Below are positions 25,741 to 32,783 of a DNA stretch of 64,000 nucleotides, one piece after another. Within the stretch, counting starts at the first letter, position 1. Each line of letters opens with the position of its first letter. The DNA is from Hydrogenophaga sp. PAMC20947 (lineage in GTDB: Bacteria; Pseudomonadota; Gammaproteobacteria; Burkholderiales; Burkholderiaceae_C): the NCBI RefSeq assembly GCF_004795855.1, contig NZ_CP039252.1, positions 744,001 through 808,000 of the forward strand, written 5' to 3'. The notes beneath the pieces are model-generated. The model saw only the letters and a program-made list of their open reading frames with translations. It searched no databases and was not told where the DNA came from. A program made the position numbers and the translations under genes.

Positions 25741-27003
25741 TCAGCGGCTTTTGGGGGCCGTGGGTGACGTTGCCATGCTCAGGGCTTGTTTCATCCAGGT
25801 CGTGGTCGGTGTATCGGTGGCGAGCATTTGGGCGATGGTGGTGTGGGCCTGTTCGGTTTGCTGGGTTTGGCTTGCCGCGTCGATGGCGAGTCGGTGGGTC
25901 TCCTGCACGTCCAGGCCGGTGAGTTCGTAACCGTGGCCGGTCGACATCCAATGCAGGGCGGCCAGGGCGCACTGCATCGCAAAGGCTGGTTGGCTGGTGA
26001 GGTGGTCGCGTGCGGCGCGGTTCAATGTCTTGGGGTCACACGGTGAGGCCCAGGCCAAGCGGGTGGCCTGATCGAACAGTTTCAGCGTCTTGGCGGTGGC
26101 GAACCACTTGCCGGGCGCAGTGGGTGTGGAGGCGACCAGGTGTGAAAGCAGCTTGTCCTTGGCCAGTTCGGGGTACTTTTTGGCGAGGGCCCTGAACGTC
26201 GCGAGGTGTGTGTGGGCCTGGTTGGCCCTCAGCGCGTACTGGTCGAAGGCCTCGGTCCGCCGGCCGGCCTTGAGCAGCAGGTCTTCGGCAAAGCGGGCGA
26301 GGGCTTCTTCGCTGTTGGTGTTGATGCCCGCTCGATCGCGGGCATAGGCGATGGCCTCGTCGATCCGGGCACTGGCGGCCAGGACGCGCGCGCCCCAGAT
26401 CAGGTAGGGCCAGATCGGGTGGCGGTCTTGGCTCAGCAGTTGCAGGATTTCCTCATGGCGGCCGGCCTTGAACAGGGCGCTGTAGCACAGGCTGGTGCCG
26501 GCAAAGTAGGCAAACGTACCGCTGGCGCGCTCGCTCAGAACGTGGTGCTGGCTGGGCAGCAGTTGGTCACTCCAGTCCGAGGCCAAGTCCGACGTGGCGC
26601 ACAGGTCGCCCCAGTGATCACCGAGGGATTCGATGTAGGGGGGATCGTCTTGCTGGAAGGCCTCATACAGACGGTCCAGCCATTGCTTGCGCACGGGGGG
26701 GCTCACCGGTGCGCTGCTGATCAGCGGCGCCAGTTCTTGCACGGCGGCATGGGTGGCGTTGCCCAGGGCACCCGACGAGCTGTCGATCTGGCACAGGGCG
26801 GGCGAGAGCTTTTCCAGGAGGAGCACGGCCCCTTCGCCCGCACGGGCGGGGTCGATCCGGGCTGCCGCCCGGATCTCGATCAGCGCCTCATGGATGCGGT
26901 CAATGGCGAGCCGGGAGGCTTTCCAGCCGAAGGCACCCCGGCGAAAGCGGGTGCGGAAGGCCCAAGGGGTGGCGGCAGCGGTTGTGGTGGGGGCTTTTGT
27001 CAT
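25741..27003 (-). CDS. Helical-repeat protein of unknown function
   Basis: This 420-residue soluble protein is rich in Ala/Leu helices of tetratricopeptide-like spacing (for example AAARIDPARAGEGAVLLLEKLSPALCQIDSSSGALG, LCYSALFKAGRHEEILQLLSQDR, NSEEALARFAEDLLLKAGRRTEAFDQYALR). I recall similar proteins on mobile regions of Proteobacteria, always unnamed. The start at 27003 (MTKAPTT) is preferred over an in-frame extension to 27129 that is proline/arginine junk. It reads toward the small membrane protein. The C-terminal third is Thr/Gln rich. No catalytic motif is visible, so function is unknown; a scaffold role is only a guess. Confidence 0.75.
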   Translation of the reverse strand: MTKAPTTTAAATPWAFRTRFRRGAFGWKASRLAIDRIHEALIEIRAAARIDPARAGEGAVLLLEKLSPALCQIDSSSGALGNATHAAVQELAPLISSAPVSPPVRKQWLDRLYEAFQQDDPPYIESLGDHWGDLCATSDLASDWSDQLLPSQHHVLSERASGTFAYFAGTSLCYSALFKAGRHEEILQLLSQDRHPIWPYLIWGARVLAASARIDEAIAYARDRAGINTNSEEALARFAEDLLLKAGRRTEAFDQYALRANQAHTHLATFRALAKKYPELAKDKLLSHLVASTPTAPGKWFATAKTLKLFDQATRLAWASPCDPKTLNRAARDHLTSQPAFAMQCALAALHWMSTGHGYELTGLDVQETHRLAIDAASQTQQTEQAHTTIAQMLATDTPTTTWMKQALSMATSPTAPKSR

Positions 27004-27477
27004 GGCGCGTGGCGGTTTGGGTGGTCTGCTGGTTGTCGGTGGCGTTGGCTGGCATGCCAGCGGGCATGGTGCCCGAGCGGGGCGGGGCGGTCGAGTGCGG
27101 GGTGGCGCCATGGCGGGCATTCGGAGCATACAAACATTGGTGTGTTGCGTGTTTTCAGCGCGTCCCGGCGTGCCGCCGTCGGGCTCTGCGGGCTGCGCCC
27201 CGCGCCTTTGCGCGTCGCGGCCATGCGGCTGCGATCCCTGACGCCTTCGGCCGTCGGTGGGGCCCCGGCCTGCGCGTTGCGCTTGCCCATCTCACGCGGG
27301 CAGGTGTGGTGGGCTGGCTTGCTGTTCCCTTCATCCTTGCACACCGTTCTCGCCGTCAAGGTCTGCGCGCCCTGTGGGCGCTGGCGGCCATGCGGCCGTC
27401 TTCGAACCTTTGACCGCTGCGCTGCGGTGTGCCGGTTTCGGTCTCGGGCCATCCCGCCCGATCACTGGAGCTTGTCA
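27004..27477. other. GC-rich non-coding leader region before the radC-like remnant
   Basis: About 470 bases with no gene. The segment is dense in GCGC-type words (for example 27150-27300) and resembles leaders seen before accessory genes on integrative elements. It is antisense to nothing recognisable. The TPR-like gene promoter on the minus strand probably lies near 27120-27160 but hexamers are weak. Confidence 0.45.
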
Positions 27478-28022
27478 TGCAGCACGATCTGTTTTCTTCC
27501 CTCGATTCTTTTCAGGCCATCTCGGTGGCCGCTTCTTCTTCCTTGTTGGTGCGCGATGTCGCGGGCGGGTACCGTGCGGCCGAAGCCGACGAGGCATTGG
27601 CGTCGACTTGGAGCATGCCAAGGGCGGGCAGCGAGAGTGGTAACTGAAGCTAGAAAACGCGAACAATACCCAAGGTATGGACACAATTGAGCAAAACATC
27701 AGTATTTCAGCCTCAATGCCATGGACATCAGGAGTTTTGCAAATATTGATTCCTGCAGCGAAGTTACCAGCATGTCCATGAGCAGCTACTCGTGGGTAGC
27801 GTGTACCCGCGCGAGGTGGTGCGCGATGCGCTGCTGCGCAACAGCTCGGCTTTGCTGCTGGTGCACAACCATCCCTCGGGTGTGGCCGATCCGTCAAAGG
27901 CGGACGAGTTTCTGACGCAGACGCTCAAGGCTGCGGCGGCCCTGATCGATGTGCGGGTGCTGGACCACTTCATCGTGGCGGGCAGTGCGGTGCAATCGAT
28001 GGCAGAAAAGGGTCTGGTCTGA
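27478..28022 (+). pseudogene. RadC-like JAB-domain protein, disrupted
   Basis: The first part (27478-27643) encodes MQHDLFSSLDSFQAISVAAS followed by SLLVRDVAGGYRAAEADEAL, the N-terminus of mobile-element RadC proteins. The last part (about 27777-28022) encodes [19 protein letters not shown], then [19 protein letters not shown] and [10 protein letters not shown], including the JAB/MPN metal motif HNHPSG plus D. Between them are about 130 bases of AT-rich, out-of-frame sequence replacing roughly 60 codons, so no intact protein is made. Such genes are common on ICEs and genomic islands. Confidence 0.8.
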
Positions 28023-28137
28023 CCCATGGGCCTTCGGGCCCATTTTTGTTTTGTATTCAACAGCGCGCGGTGCGCGAGCACAGGGGAGGGCTGAGCATGG
28101 CCGGATCCCCTGTTCGCCTATCCTCGCACCGACTGCT

Positions 28138-28156
28138 TTGTCACTCCGAGTGACAA
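28138..28156. repeat. 19-base palindromic iteron, copy 1 (over the parDE promoter)
   Basis: TTGTCACTCCGAGTGACAA is a perfect palindrome with 9-base arms. Its right arm supplies the GTGACA -35 hexamer of the toxin-antitoxin promoter. Copies 2-4 occur downstream at 28877-28895, 28968-28986 and 29055-29073. Confidence 0.85.
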
Positions 28157-28177
28157 GTCGACTGGGTTTGCCATAAT
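28150..28177 (+). promoter_or_regulatory. Promoter of the parDE-type module
   Basis: -35 GTGACA (28150-28155) and -10 CATAAT (28172-28177) are 16 bases apart, each matching consensus at five of six positions. The -35 lies within the palindrome, so repressor binding there would block transcription. Transcription would start about 28184, just before the antitoxin gene. Confidence 0.55.
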
Positions 28178-28204
28178 GCAGCGCAAATGCGATACACTGA
28201 GTTT

Positions 28205-28486
28205 ATGAAAACCGCCACCATCCCCTCCGTTCGGGTGGACCCCGAGTTTCGGGCCGAGGTCGAGTCGCTGCTCGGCGACGGCGAGACGCTCTCCGAATTC
28301 GTCGAGGCCTCGGTGCGGGCCACCGTGCAGCGCCGGCGTGTTCAGGCCGAGTTCATTGCCCGCGGCCTGCGCTCGCGCGACGAAGCCCAACGCACCGGTG
28401 ACTATGTCGAAGCTGATGTTGTGATCGATCAATTGCAGCGCAAGCTGGACGCCGCGCGCACACGCATCGCGAAGACAAAGCCGTGA
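28205..28486 (+). CDS. Antitoxin of a RelE/ParE-type module (ParD/YlcI-like)
   Basis: This 93-residue protein begins KTATIPSVRVDPEFRAEVESLLGDGETLSEFVEASVRATVQRRR, a ribbon-helix-helix-like start, followed by a helical toxin-binding tail (AEFIARGLRSRDEAQRTGDYVEADVVIDQL). The stop overlaps the toxin GTG by 4 bases. Start is either ATG 28205 or, with no leader, ATG 28187; neither has a Shine-Dalgarno. It is expected to repress its promoter at the 28138 palindrome. Confidence 0.85.
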   Translation: MKTATIPSVRVDPEFRAEVESLLGDGETLSEFVEASVRATVQRRRVQAEFIARGLRSRDEAQRTGDYVEADVVIDQLQRKLDAARTRIAKTKP

Positions 28487-28800
28487 GCTTTCGGGTTCGC
28501 TTCACCCGCGAGGCCCAGGCAGACCTCGAACGGTTGTTCGATTTCGTGCTGGAGCGGGAGCTGGCGCGCGACAGCGGCGATCTGGCCTTGCCCGAACGGG
28601 CTTTGCTGGCCATTCGCGCCGGCGTTGCCACCTTGCAGACTTCGCCCTTCACCTGCCGCAAGGCGGGGCAAAGCCCGTTCTTGCGAGAGCTGATCATTCC
28701 GTTTGGGCGAACGGGTTATGTCGCCTTGTTCGAGATCGAGGGCGCCGCCGATGTGGTCGTCACCGCTTTGCGCCATCAGCTCGAAGACGACTACCACTGA
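28483..28800 (+). CDS. RelE/ParE-family toxin
   Basis: This 105-residue protein has the ParE fold sequence pattern: FRVRFTREAQADLERLFDFVLERE at the start, then LRELIIPFGRTGYVALFEIEGAADVVVTALRHQLEDDY at the end. It starts with GTG overlapping the antitoxin stop (GTGA). Members inhibit gyrase or cleave mRNA; the exact target cannot be told. The stop at 28800 is followed by the iteron cluster. Confidence 0.9.
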   Translation: MSFRVRFTREAQADLERLFDFVLERELARDSGDLALPERALLAIRAGVATLQTSPFTCRKAGQSPFLRELIIPFGRTGYVALFEIEGAADVVVTALRHQLEDDYH

Positions 28801-28876
28801 TCCGTTGCGCATGGCGATTGAGCGCTGCCCTTGACGCAGGTGTGGCAACGCAACCAACCCGTGAACGGGGCTGGCT

Positions 28877-29073
28877 TTGTCCATCGGAGTGACAAGTCTG
28901 CGGTTCAGCGCTACCCCGCCAATATCAACAGGTGAGTCGCGTCAGGCATGTCTGGACGCAGCCTGTGTTGTCACTCCGAGTGACAAACAGCGGCGCAGCC
29001 AAGCTCTGCGGTCGATGGGCGGGGCGCTTCAGGCCATCCTGAACGGGGACTCTGTTGTCACGCCGAGTGACAA
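28877..29073. repeat. Three palindromic iterons, copies 2-4, spaced 87-91 bases
   Basis: Copies at 28877-28895 (four mismatches in the left arm), 28968-28986 (identical to copy 1) and 29055-29073 (one change) lie on a 91/87-base period. Homology extends beyond the palindrome: GCGGTTCAGC or GCGGCGCAGCC follows each copy, then CTCTGCGGTCGATGGGCG or a variant after copies 3 and 4. This indicates tandem duplication of a unit of at least 50 bases. Confidence 0.8.
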
Positions 29074-29397
29074 ACCGCGGTTCAGCCAATCCCTGCACTC
29101 GATGGACGCTCTGGGTATCGAAGATTTCAACATTGCTTTGGCACTGATCCCAGCCTGGCGAAGGCAACACCTCCGGACACAAAAAGAGTCCTTGCTGAAG
29201 CTGGCTTCCGTCATCGCACAAAAAAGTTTTGTTCCTAAGCCGATTCAAGTACGTGAAGAATCAGTTGGCCCACTCCCCAGGCGAGGACTGATCGGAGAAG
29301 GCGCTGCAAGTTGGTCGGCCGGGGTTGCACACTGACCCCAGTTGGTGGGTTCGAACATAGGTTGTTGGAACGTTACATTGATGGTGTGCAAGGGGTA

Positions 29398-29427
29398 ACG
29401 AGTTCGAATCCCACCGCAGCGACTATT
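29398..29427 (+). other. tRNA 3'-end-like fragment, possible attachment-site scar
   Basis: AACGAGTTCGAATCCCACC then GCAGCGACTA resembles a tRNA T-loop (TTCGAAT) with 3' T-stem and acceptor, a degenerate CTA instead of CCA, and a strong terminator just after. No matching 5' tRNA half was found. The T-stem pairing is broken. An upstream 29344-29356 sequence GGTGGGTTCGAAC is nearly its inverse complement. A scar of island integration is one explanation. Confidence 0.3.
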
Positions 29428-29433
29428 TATCTC

Positions 29434-29465
29434 AAAAGCCCGTCACCGAAAGGTGACGGGCTTTT
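29434..29465. terminator. Strong bidirectional Rho-independent terminator
   Basis: AAAAGCCCGTCACC, loop GAAA, GGTGACGGGCTTTT: a perfect 14-base stem with T-runs on both strands. It marks the border between the accessory region and the conserved block, and could stop the plus-strand transcript or that of the acyltransferase gene from the other side. Confidence 0.9.
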
Positions 29466-29589
29466 CTGTTTGTGCAACCCCATCGTGGTTTGCTGGTGCC
29501 CTGCGTTTGGAAGCGGTCTTGAGCGGTTGTGATCCCGTTGGGGATCTTGCGTAGACGCCGGGCGCCAAGGGAGGTCTGAGGGTGGGCTG

Positions 29590-30225
29590 TCAAGCCTCTT
29601 CGTGGTTGGACTCAAATTGGTCGGCGTTCTTGCCTTTGAAGGGTTTGTAGAAGGCCTTGATGACGGCCATGTCCGCATCAACATGGCCCGTGGGCACAAA
29701 TACTGGCCCCAGACCGCTGCGTTTGCGCCCGTAGTCCATGAAGGCCAGGACGATGGGGACCTGGGCATTGAGCGCGATGTAGTAGAAGCCCGTTTTCCAG
29801 TAGCGCGTCTTGCTGCGTGTCCCTTCGGGCGGCACGATAAGTTGCAGGCTGCCGTCGGCGGCCCGAATGGCCTGAGCTGAGGCTTCGACCAGATTGCTCG
29901 CCTGTGATCGGTTGACCGGGATGCCGCCTAGCCACCGCATGAGGCCGGCAAAAGGAGGCTTAAAAATGCTTTGTTTGCCCATCCAGTAGGGATTCAACCG
30001 CAGCGCGAAGGCCACCATGAGGGTGTAGGGGAGGTCCCAGTTGCTGGTATGGGGTGCCGCAATGAGCACGCTCTTGCGGGCGTGGTCGGGCAGAGCGCCT
30101 TCAATGGTCCAGCCAGAAAGCTTGAGAAATCCCAGGGACAAGAGCCGAAACACGGTGTTGACACCGGGTGTGGTGAAGATGGTGCGCTGCATGGGTTGCA
30201 GTATCGTTGATGCCAGCGGACCCAT
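29590..30225 (-). CDS. Lysophospholipid acyltransferase family protein (PlsC type)
   Basis: This 211-residue protein has the acyltransferase HX4D motif HTSNWD (His59-Asp64) and a PEGTRSK block, plus a hydrophobic N-terminal segment (VFRLLSLGFLKLSG). It likely acylates a lysophospholipid or related glycerol phosphate at the inner membrane. I chose the start at 30225 (AGGTGA upstream); an alternative Met lies 11 codons on. An extension to 30525 is arginine/proline junk crossing the divergent hydrolase gene. The first gene of the conserved block; unlinked functionally to its neighbours. Confidence 0.85.
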   Translation of the reverse strand: MGPLASTILQPMQRTIFTTPGVNTVFRLLSLGFLKLSGWTIEGALPDHARKSVLIAAPHTSNWDLPYTLMVAFALRLNPYWMGKQSIFKPPFAGLMRWLGGIPVNRSQASNLVEASAQAIRAADGSLQLIVPPEGTRSKTRYWKTGFYYIALNAQVPIVLAFMDYGRKRSGLGPVFVPTGHVDADMAVIKAFYKPFKGKNADQFESNHEEA

Positions 30226-30311
30226 TTGATTCACCTGGGTGACTTGCTTGCGGCCTGTTTCGGCTTTGAGCAAGCTAGGATGCAGTGTCTGACGTTCCCG
30301 GAATGAAATAG

Positions 30312-31148
30312 ATGCGTGAAACGATGCGGCTGCAAGGCCTGGATGTGGTGATAGAGGGTCAAGGCCCGACGGTGGTTTTTCTACATGGGTGGCCCGACAC
30401 GCTGGCCTTGTGGGATGACACGGTGCAGGCCTTGCACGATGGCTACCGGTGTGTGCGTTTTTCGCTGCCGGGATTTGATTTGTCCCAGCCACCACGCCCG
30501 CAGTCCGTGGACGACATGTGCGCACTGATCGGCGCGGTCGTGGATGCGGTCAGTCCGGGTGAGCCGGTGGCTCTGGTACTTCACGACTGGGGCTGCTTTT
30601 TCGGCTATGAGTACGCCGCCCGCCATGTGGACCGCGTTGCACGTGTGGTCTCCGCCGATATTGGGGACACCAATTCGGGGGCCTATCTGGCCGCATTGAC
30701 TGCCAAAGAAAAACGCATGATCGCTGGATACCAGATCTGGCTGGCCCTGGCCTGGAAACTGGGCTCAATCTGGCCCGCCATGGCCGATCGCATGACCCGC
30801 TATATGGCCCGACGCATTGGGTGCAAGACCGAGCCGAGCCAGATGGGGTGGCAGATGAACTACCCCTATGCCTTGCAATGGTTGGGCAGCTTTGGGGGTC
30901 TGAGGGGGGTGGCACGCGTGGACAAGGTCTTTGGTCCCAAGGTGCCGACTCTGTTTCTGTTTGGAAAACGCAAGCCCTTCATGTTCCATTCGGCTCGCTG
31001 GTTGGCTCAGCTGGCCACCACACCGGGCTGCGCGGTGCAGGGGCTGGATGCTGGGCACTGGCTGATGCGGCAGCAGCCTGAGGTGTTCAATCGAGCGGTT
31101 CGACAATGGTTGGATGCTTCCAGGGTCGCAGCAGAAGGGGATGCATGA
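30312..31148 (+). CDS. Alpha/beta hydrolase, epoxide-hydrolase/haloalkane-dehalogenase-like
   Basis: This 278-residue enzyme has the oxyanion motif HGWPDT (25-30), nucleophile elbow HDWGCFFG with Asp92, and a C-terminal GHWLMRQQPEVF carrying the catalytic His. An Asp rather than Ser nucleophile points to an epoxide hydrolase or dehalogenase type of chemistry. The physiological substrate is unknown. Divergent from the acyltransferase gene and overlapping the next small gene by 4 bases. Confidence 0.88.
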   Translation: MRETMRLQGLDVVIEGQGPTVVFLHGWPDTLALWDDTVQALHDGYRCVRFSLPGFDLSQPPRPQSVDDMCALIGAVVDAVSPGEPVALVLHDWGCFFGYEYAARHVDRVARVVSADIGDTNSGAYLAALTAKEKRMIAGYQIWLALAWKLGSIWPAMADRMTRYMARRIGCKTEPSQMGWQMNYPYALQWLGSFGGLRGVARVDKVFGPKVPTLFLFGKRKPFMFHSARWLAQLATTPGCAVQGLDAGHWLMRQQPEVFNRAVRQWLDASRVAAEGDA

Positions 31149-31360
31149 ATGCCGGAGATCTGGAGCGCCTGCTGACAGTGGAAATGCCCTTTGGCAAACA
31201 CAAGGGTTGCTTGATCGCGGATTTGCCAGGCAACTACTTGAACTGGTTTGCGCGGGAAGGCTTCCCTTCGGGTGACATCGGGCGCCTGCTGGCGTTGATG
31301 CACGAGATTGACCACAATGGCTTGGAGGACCTGCTCAAGCCTTTGAGGCGTCAGCGCTGA
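31145..31360 (+). CDS. DUF3820 family small protein
   Basis: This 71-residue protein contains MPFGKHKGCLIADLPGNYLNWFAREGFPSGDIGRLL, the DUF3820 pattern. The start overlaps the upstream stop as ATGA. It collides with the opposing exonuclease gene with a 26-base overlap at the 3' ends. The family's relatives were described as quorum-sensing-regulated virulence factors in Pseudomonas, but a precise function is not established here. Confidence 0.85.
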   Translation: MNAGDLERLLTVEMPFGKHKGCLIADLPGNYLNWFAREGFPSGDIGRLLALMHEIDHNGLEDLLKPLRRQR

Positions 31361-31964
31361 CGGTCGTGGGCAGGTCCAGCAAGGCCTGGTACACCCAGGC
31401 TGCTGCGTAGGCGTCATTGGCGGCGTAGATGAGCTGGCCTTCGCTCAGTTGTCGAGAAGCCCAGTTCGATGTGGCCGCTTTTTTGCTTTTGATGAAGCGC
31501 TGGGAGAACAACGCGGCTACAGCGCCTTTCACCCCCACCTCTTTGCGGTAACCACGCTCACGAAACCAAGCGTTGAGTTCGACAATGCCCTGGGGCGCTA
31601 CCCCAAGCTTGTGCACGATGCGTTTAACGTCATCGCCCAGCCCGAACCCGGCCAGCGCGCGCCCTGGTTCACCCAGCCATTGGGAGACCTGCTCGCGGCA
31701 TTCCGGGTCGTGCAATTGAAAGATCCAGGCGTGTCGCAAGCTGGCCAGCTGAACGACGTGGGGACCTTCGGACACCTGGTCTTTGAAAAAGGTGGGTTTG
31801 GATTCGGTGTCGAATCCCAGCGCAGGGTGGTCGCGCAACGCGGCGCAGGCTTCACGGGCTTGCTCCCGGGACTGGACCAAGGTGATCTGCCCCAATGCCA
31901 GGCGGGGAAATTCGGGCAGGGCGGCAATGGCGTCGGCGTCGGGTATGTGGCGTTGGTTGTGCAT
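31335..31964 (-). CDS. RNase D-like 3'-5' exonuclease (DEDD family)
   Basis: This 209-residue protein carries the DEDDy motifs: Asp52/Glu54 in GFDTESKPTF, Asp in GFGLGDDVKRIVHKLG, and Tyr with Asp in LIYAANDAYAAAWVYQALL. It resembles the exonuclease domain of RNase D without HRDC. It likely trims RNA or acts on single-stranded DNA. The start at 31964 removes a 22-residue upstream extension without family similarity. Confidence 0.88.
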   Translation of the reverse strand: MHNQRHIPDADAIAALPEFPRLALGQITLVQSREQAREACAALRDHPALGFDTESKPTFFKDQVSEGPHVVQLASLRHAWIFQLHDPECREQVSQWLGEPGRALAGFGLGDDVKRIVHKLGVAPQGIVELNAWFRERGYRKEVGVKGAVAALFSQRFIKSKKAATSNWASRQLSEGQLIYAANDAYAAAWVYQALLDLPTTVSADASKA

Positions 31965-32028
31965 AAGGGCGGTGCGAGGCCGGAGAAGATAATGTTTGCA
32001 TTGTGCCCTTGCCCCTGAATCTGGCCCC

Positions 32029-32334
32029 ATGACCTACACCCTCAAGCTTTACGTCCCCGATGACACCACCCCGGCGCAGAAGGATGCAGCGCACCGAACT
32101 TTTCGGGATGCGCTGGAGGCTGCTTTGGGGGGCGCCGACCTCGTCTGGCCCATGCTTTCTATCTACCGCGGCATCGTGCAGCAGTATGGGGAGGTGCCCG
32201 ATGACGACGACCTCAATACCGAACAGCGTTTGGTGTTTGAGGCCTGGCAGCAAGCCGAAGCCGCGGCCTTGCAGGCTGTTTGGGGGCCGTACCGCAACCT
32301 GGATGAAGGGGGCTACGAGATTTCGCCCCTTTGA
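32029..32334 (+). CDS. Conserved hypothetical protein
   Basis: This 101-residue acidic protein (TLKLYVPDDTTPAQKDAAHRTFRDALEAALGGADLVWPMLS) shows a ferredoxin-like alternation of strands and helices. No named domain is recognised. It starts after the divergent exonuclease gene. Its codon usage matches the neighbours, so it is a probable gene. Confidence 0.6.
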   Translation: MTYTLKLYVPDDTTPAQKDAAHRTFRDALEAALGGADLVWPMLSIYRGIVQQYGEVPDDDDLNTEQRLVFEAWQQAEAAALQAVWGPYRNLDEGGYEISPL

Positions 32335-32420
32335 GCGGCGGTCAAGCTGGGGGCCTGATAATCAAGCATTGATGTTTGCCTCCTGACCGGGCGAGCCAAC
32401 CCCCTTGAAGGACTGTTGAG

Positions 32421-32783
32421 ATGAGAAAAACCTTTGTTTTGCGCCCGGAGGGCAAGAACCCTGAACGCGTGCTGGAAGCGCTCAAGCACGAGCTGCGCAA
32501 GTACATGAAGCGTGAGCGTCGCCGTGATCTGCCGGCGGATGCCGATTTTTGGGATTTTGATTGCAAGCTGGGCGTTGATCAAGCGGGCGCCGCGGTTGTT
32601 CACCCGAACGAGCTGACGGCTCAACTCGATGAGCTGGTCAAGACGGGTGCCGAGCAGGTTTACGTGGAGTTGCTGGCCAAGCCGGCCACGCGCCAGCGCT
32701 GGGCCGACACCGGTGAGAGCGGCGATGCTGGTTCTTCAGCTGGTGATGATTCCCAGGACGACGGCGACGACGACCAGTCTTAA
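32421..32783 (+). CDS. DUF6172 family protein
   Basis: This 120-residue protein reads MRKTFVLRPEGKNPERVLEALKHELRKYMKRERRRDLPADADFWDFDCKLG at the start, then a poorly ordered acidic tail (DAGSSAGDDSQDDGDDDQS). The basic middle and acidic tail may suggest nucleic-acid or ribosome binding. I recall this as a DUF6172 protein. Its stop is interleaved with the opposing helicase stop (overlap of 4 bases). Confidence 0.75.
   Translation: MRKTFVLRPEGKNPERVLEALKHELRKYMKRERRRDLPADADFWDFDCKLGVDQAGAAVVHPNELTAQLDELVKTGAEQVYVELLAKPATRQRWADTGESGDAGSSAGDDSQDDGDDDQS

Larger units (their letters stand above)
28801..29589. other. Non-coding end of the accessory island with iterons
   Basis: About 790 bases with three palindromic iterons (28877-29073), a tRNA-3'-end-like fragment (29398-29427) and a strong terminator (29434-29465). 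A 152-codon open frame across the iterons has no family resemblance. No real gene is seen here. Confidence 0.6.

Noticed and set aside
27257..27643. 128-codon frame before the radC-like remnant
   Set aside because: Low-complexity Arg/Gly/Pro translation in a GC-rich leader; no start signals.
26206..27690. 494-codon plus-strand frame
   Set aside because: Shadow of the helical-repeat gene extended through the GC-rich leader; low-complexity Gly/Val/Arg composition.
28138..29073. CRISPR array
   Set aside because: Only four copies, imperfect, spacing irregular (739, 91, 87) and spacer parts are themselves homologous; no cas genes.
28138..29073. Integron attC sites flanking a toxin-antitoxin cassette
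   Set aside because: The palindromes lack the GTTRRRY/RYYYAAC core boxes and no integrase is present.
28877..29335. 152-codon frame containing peptide repeats VVTPSDK
   Set aside because: The peptide repeat simply reflects the palindromic DNA repeat that happens to be in frame; no ribosome binding site or family.
29336..29430. A complete tRNA gene
   Set aside because: Only the T-loop and 3' end look tRNA-like; no D or anticodon arm can be folded and the T-stem has mismatches.
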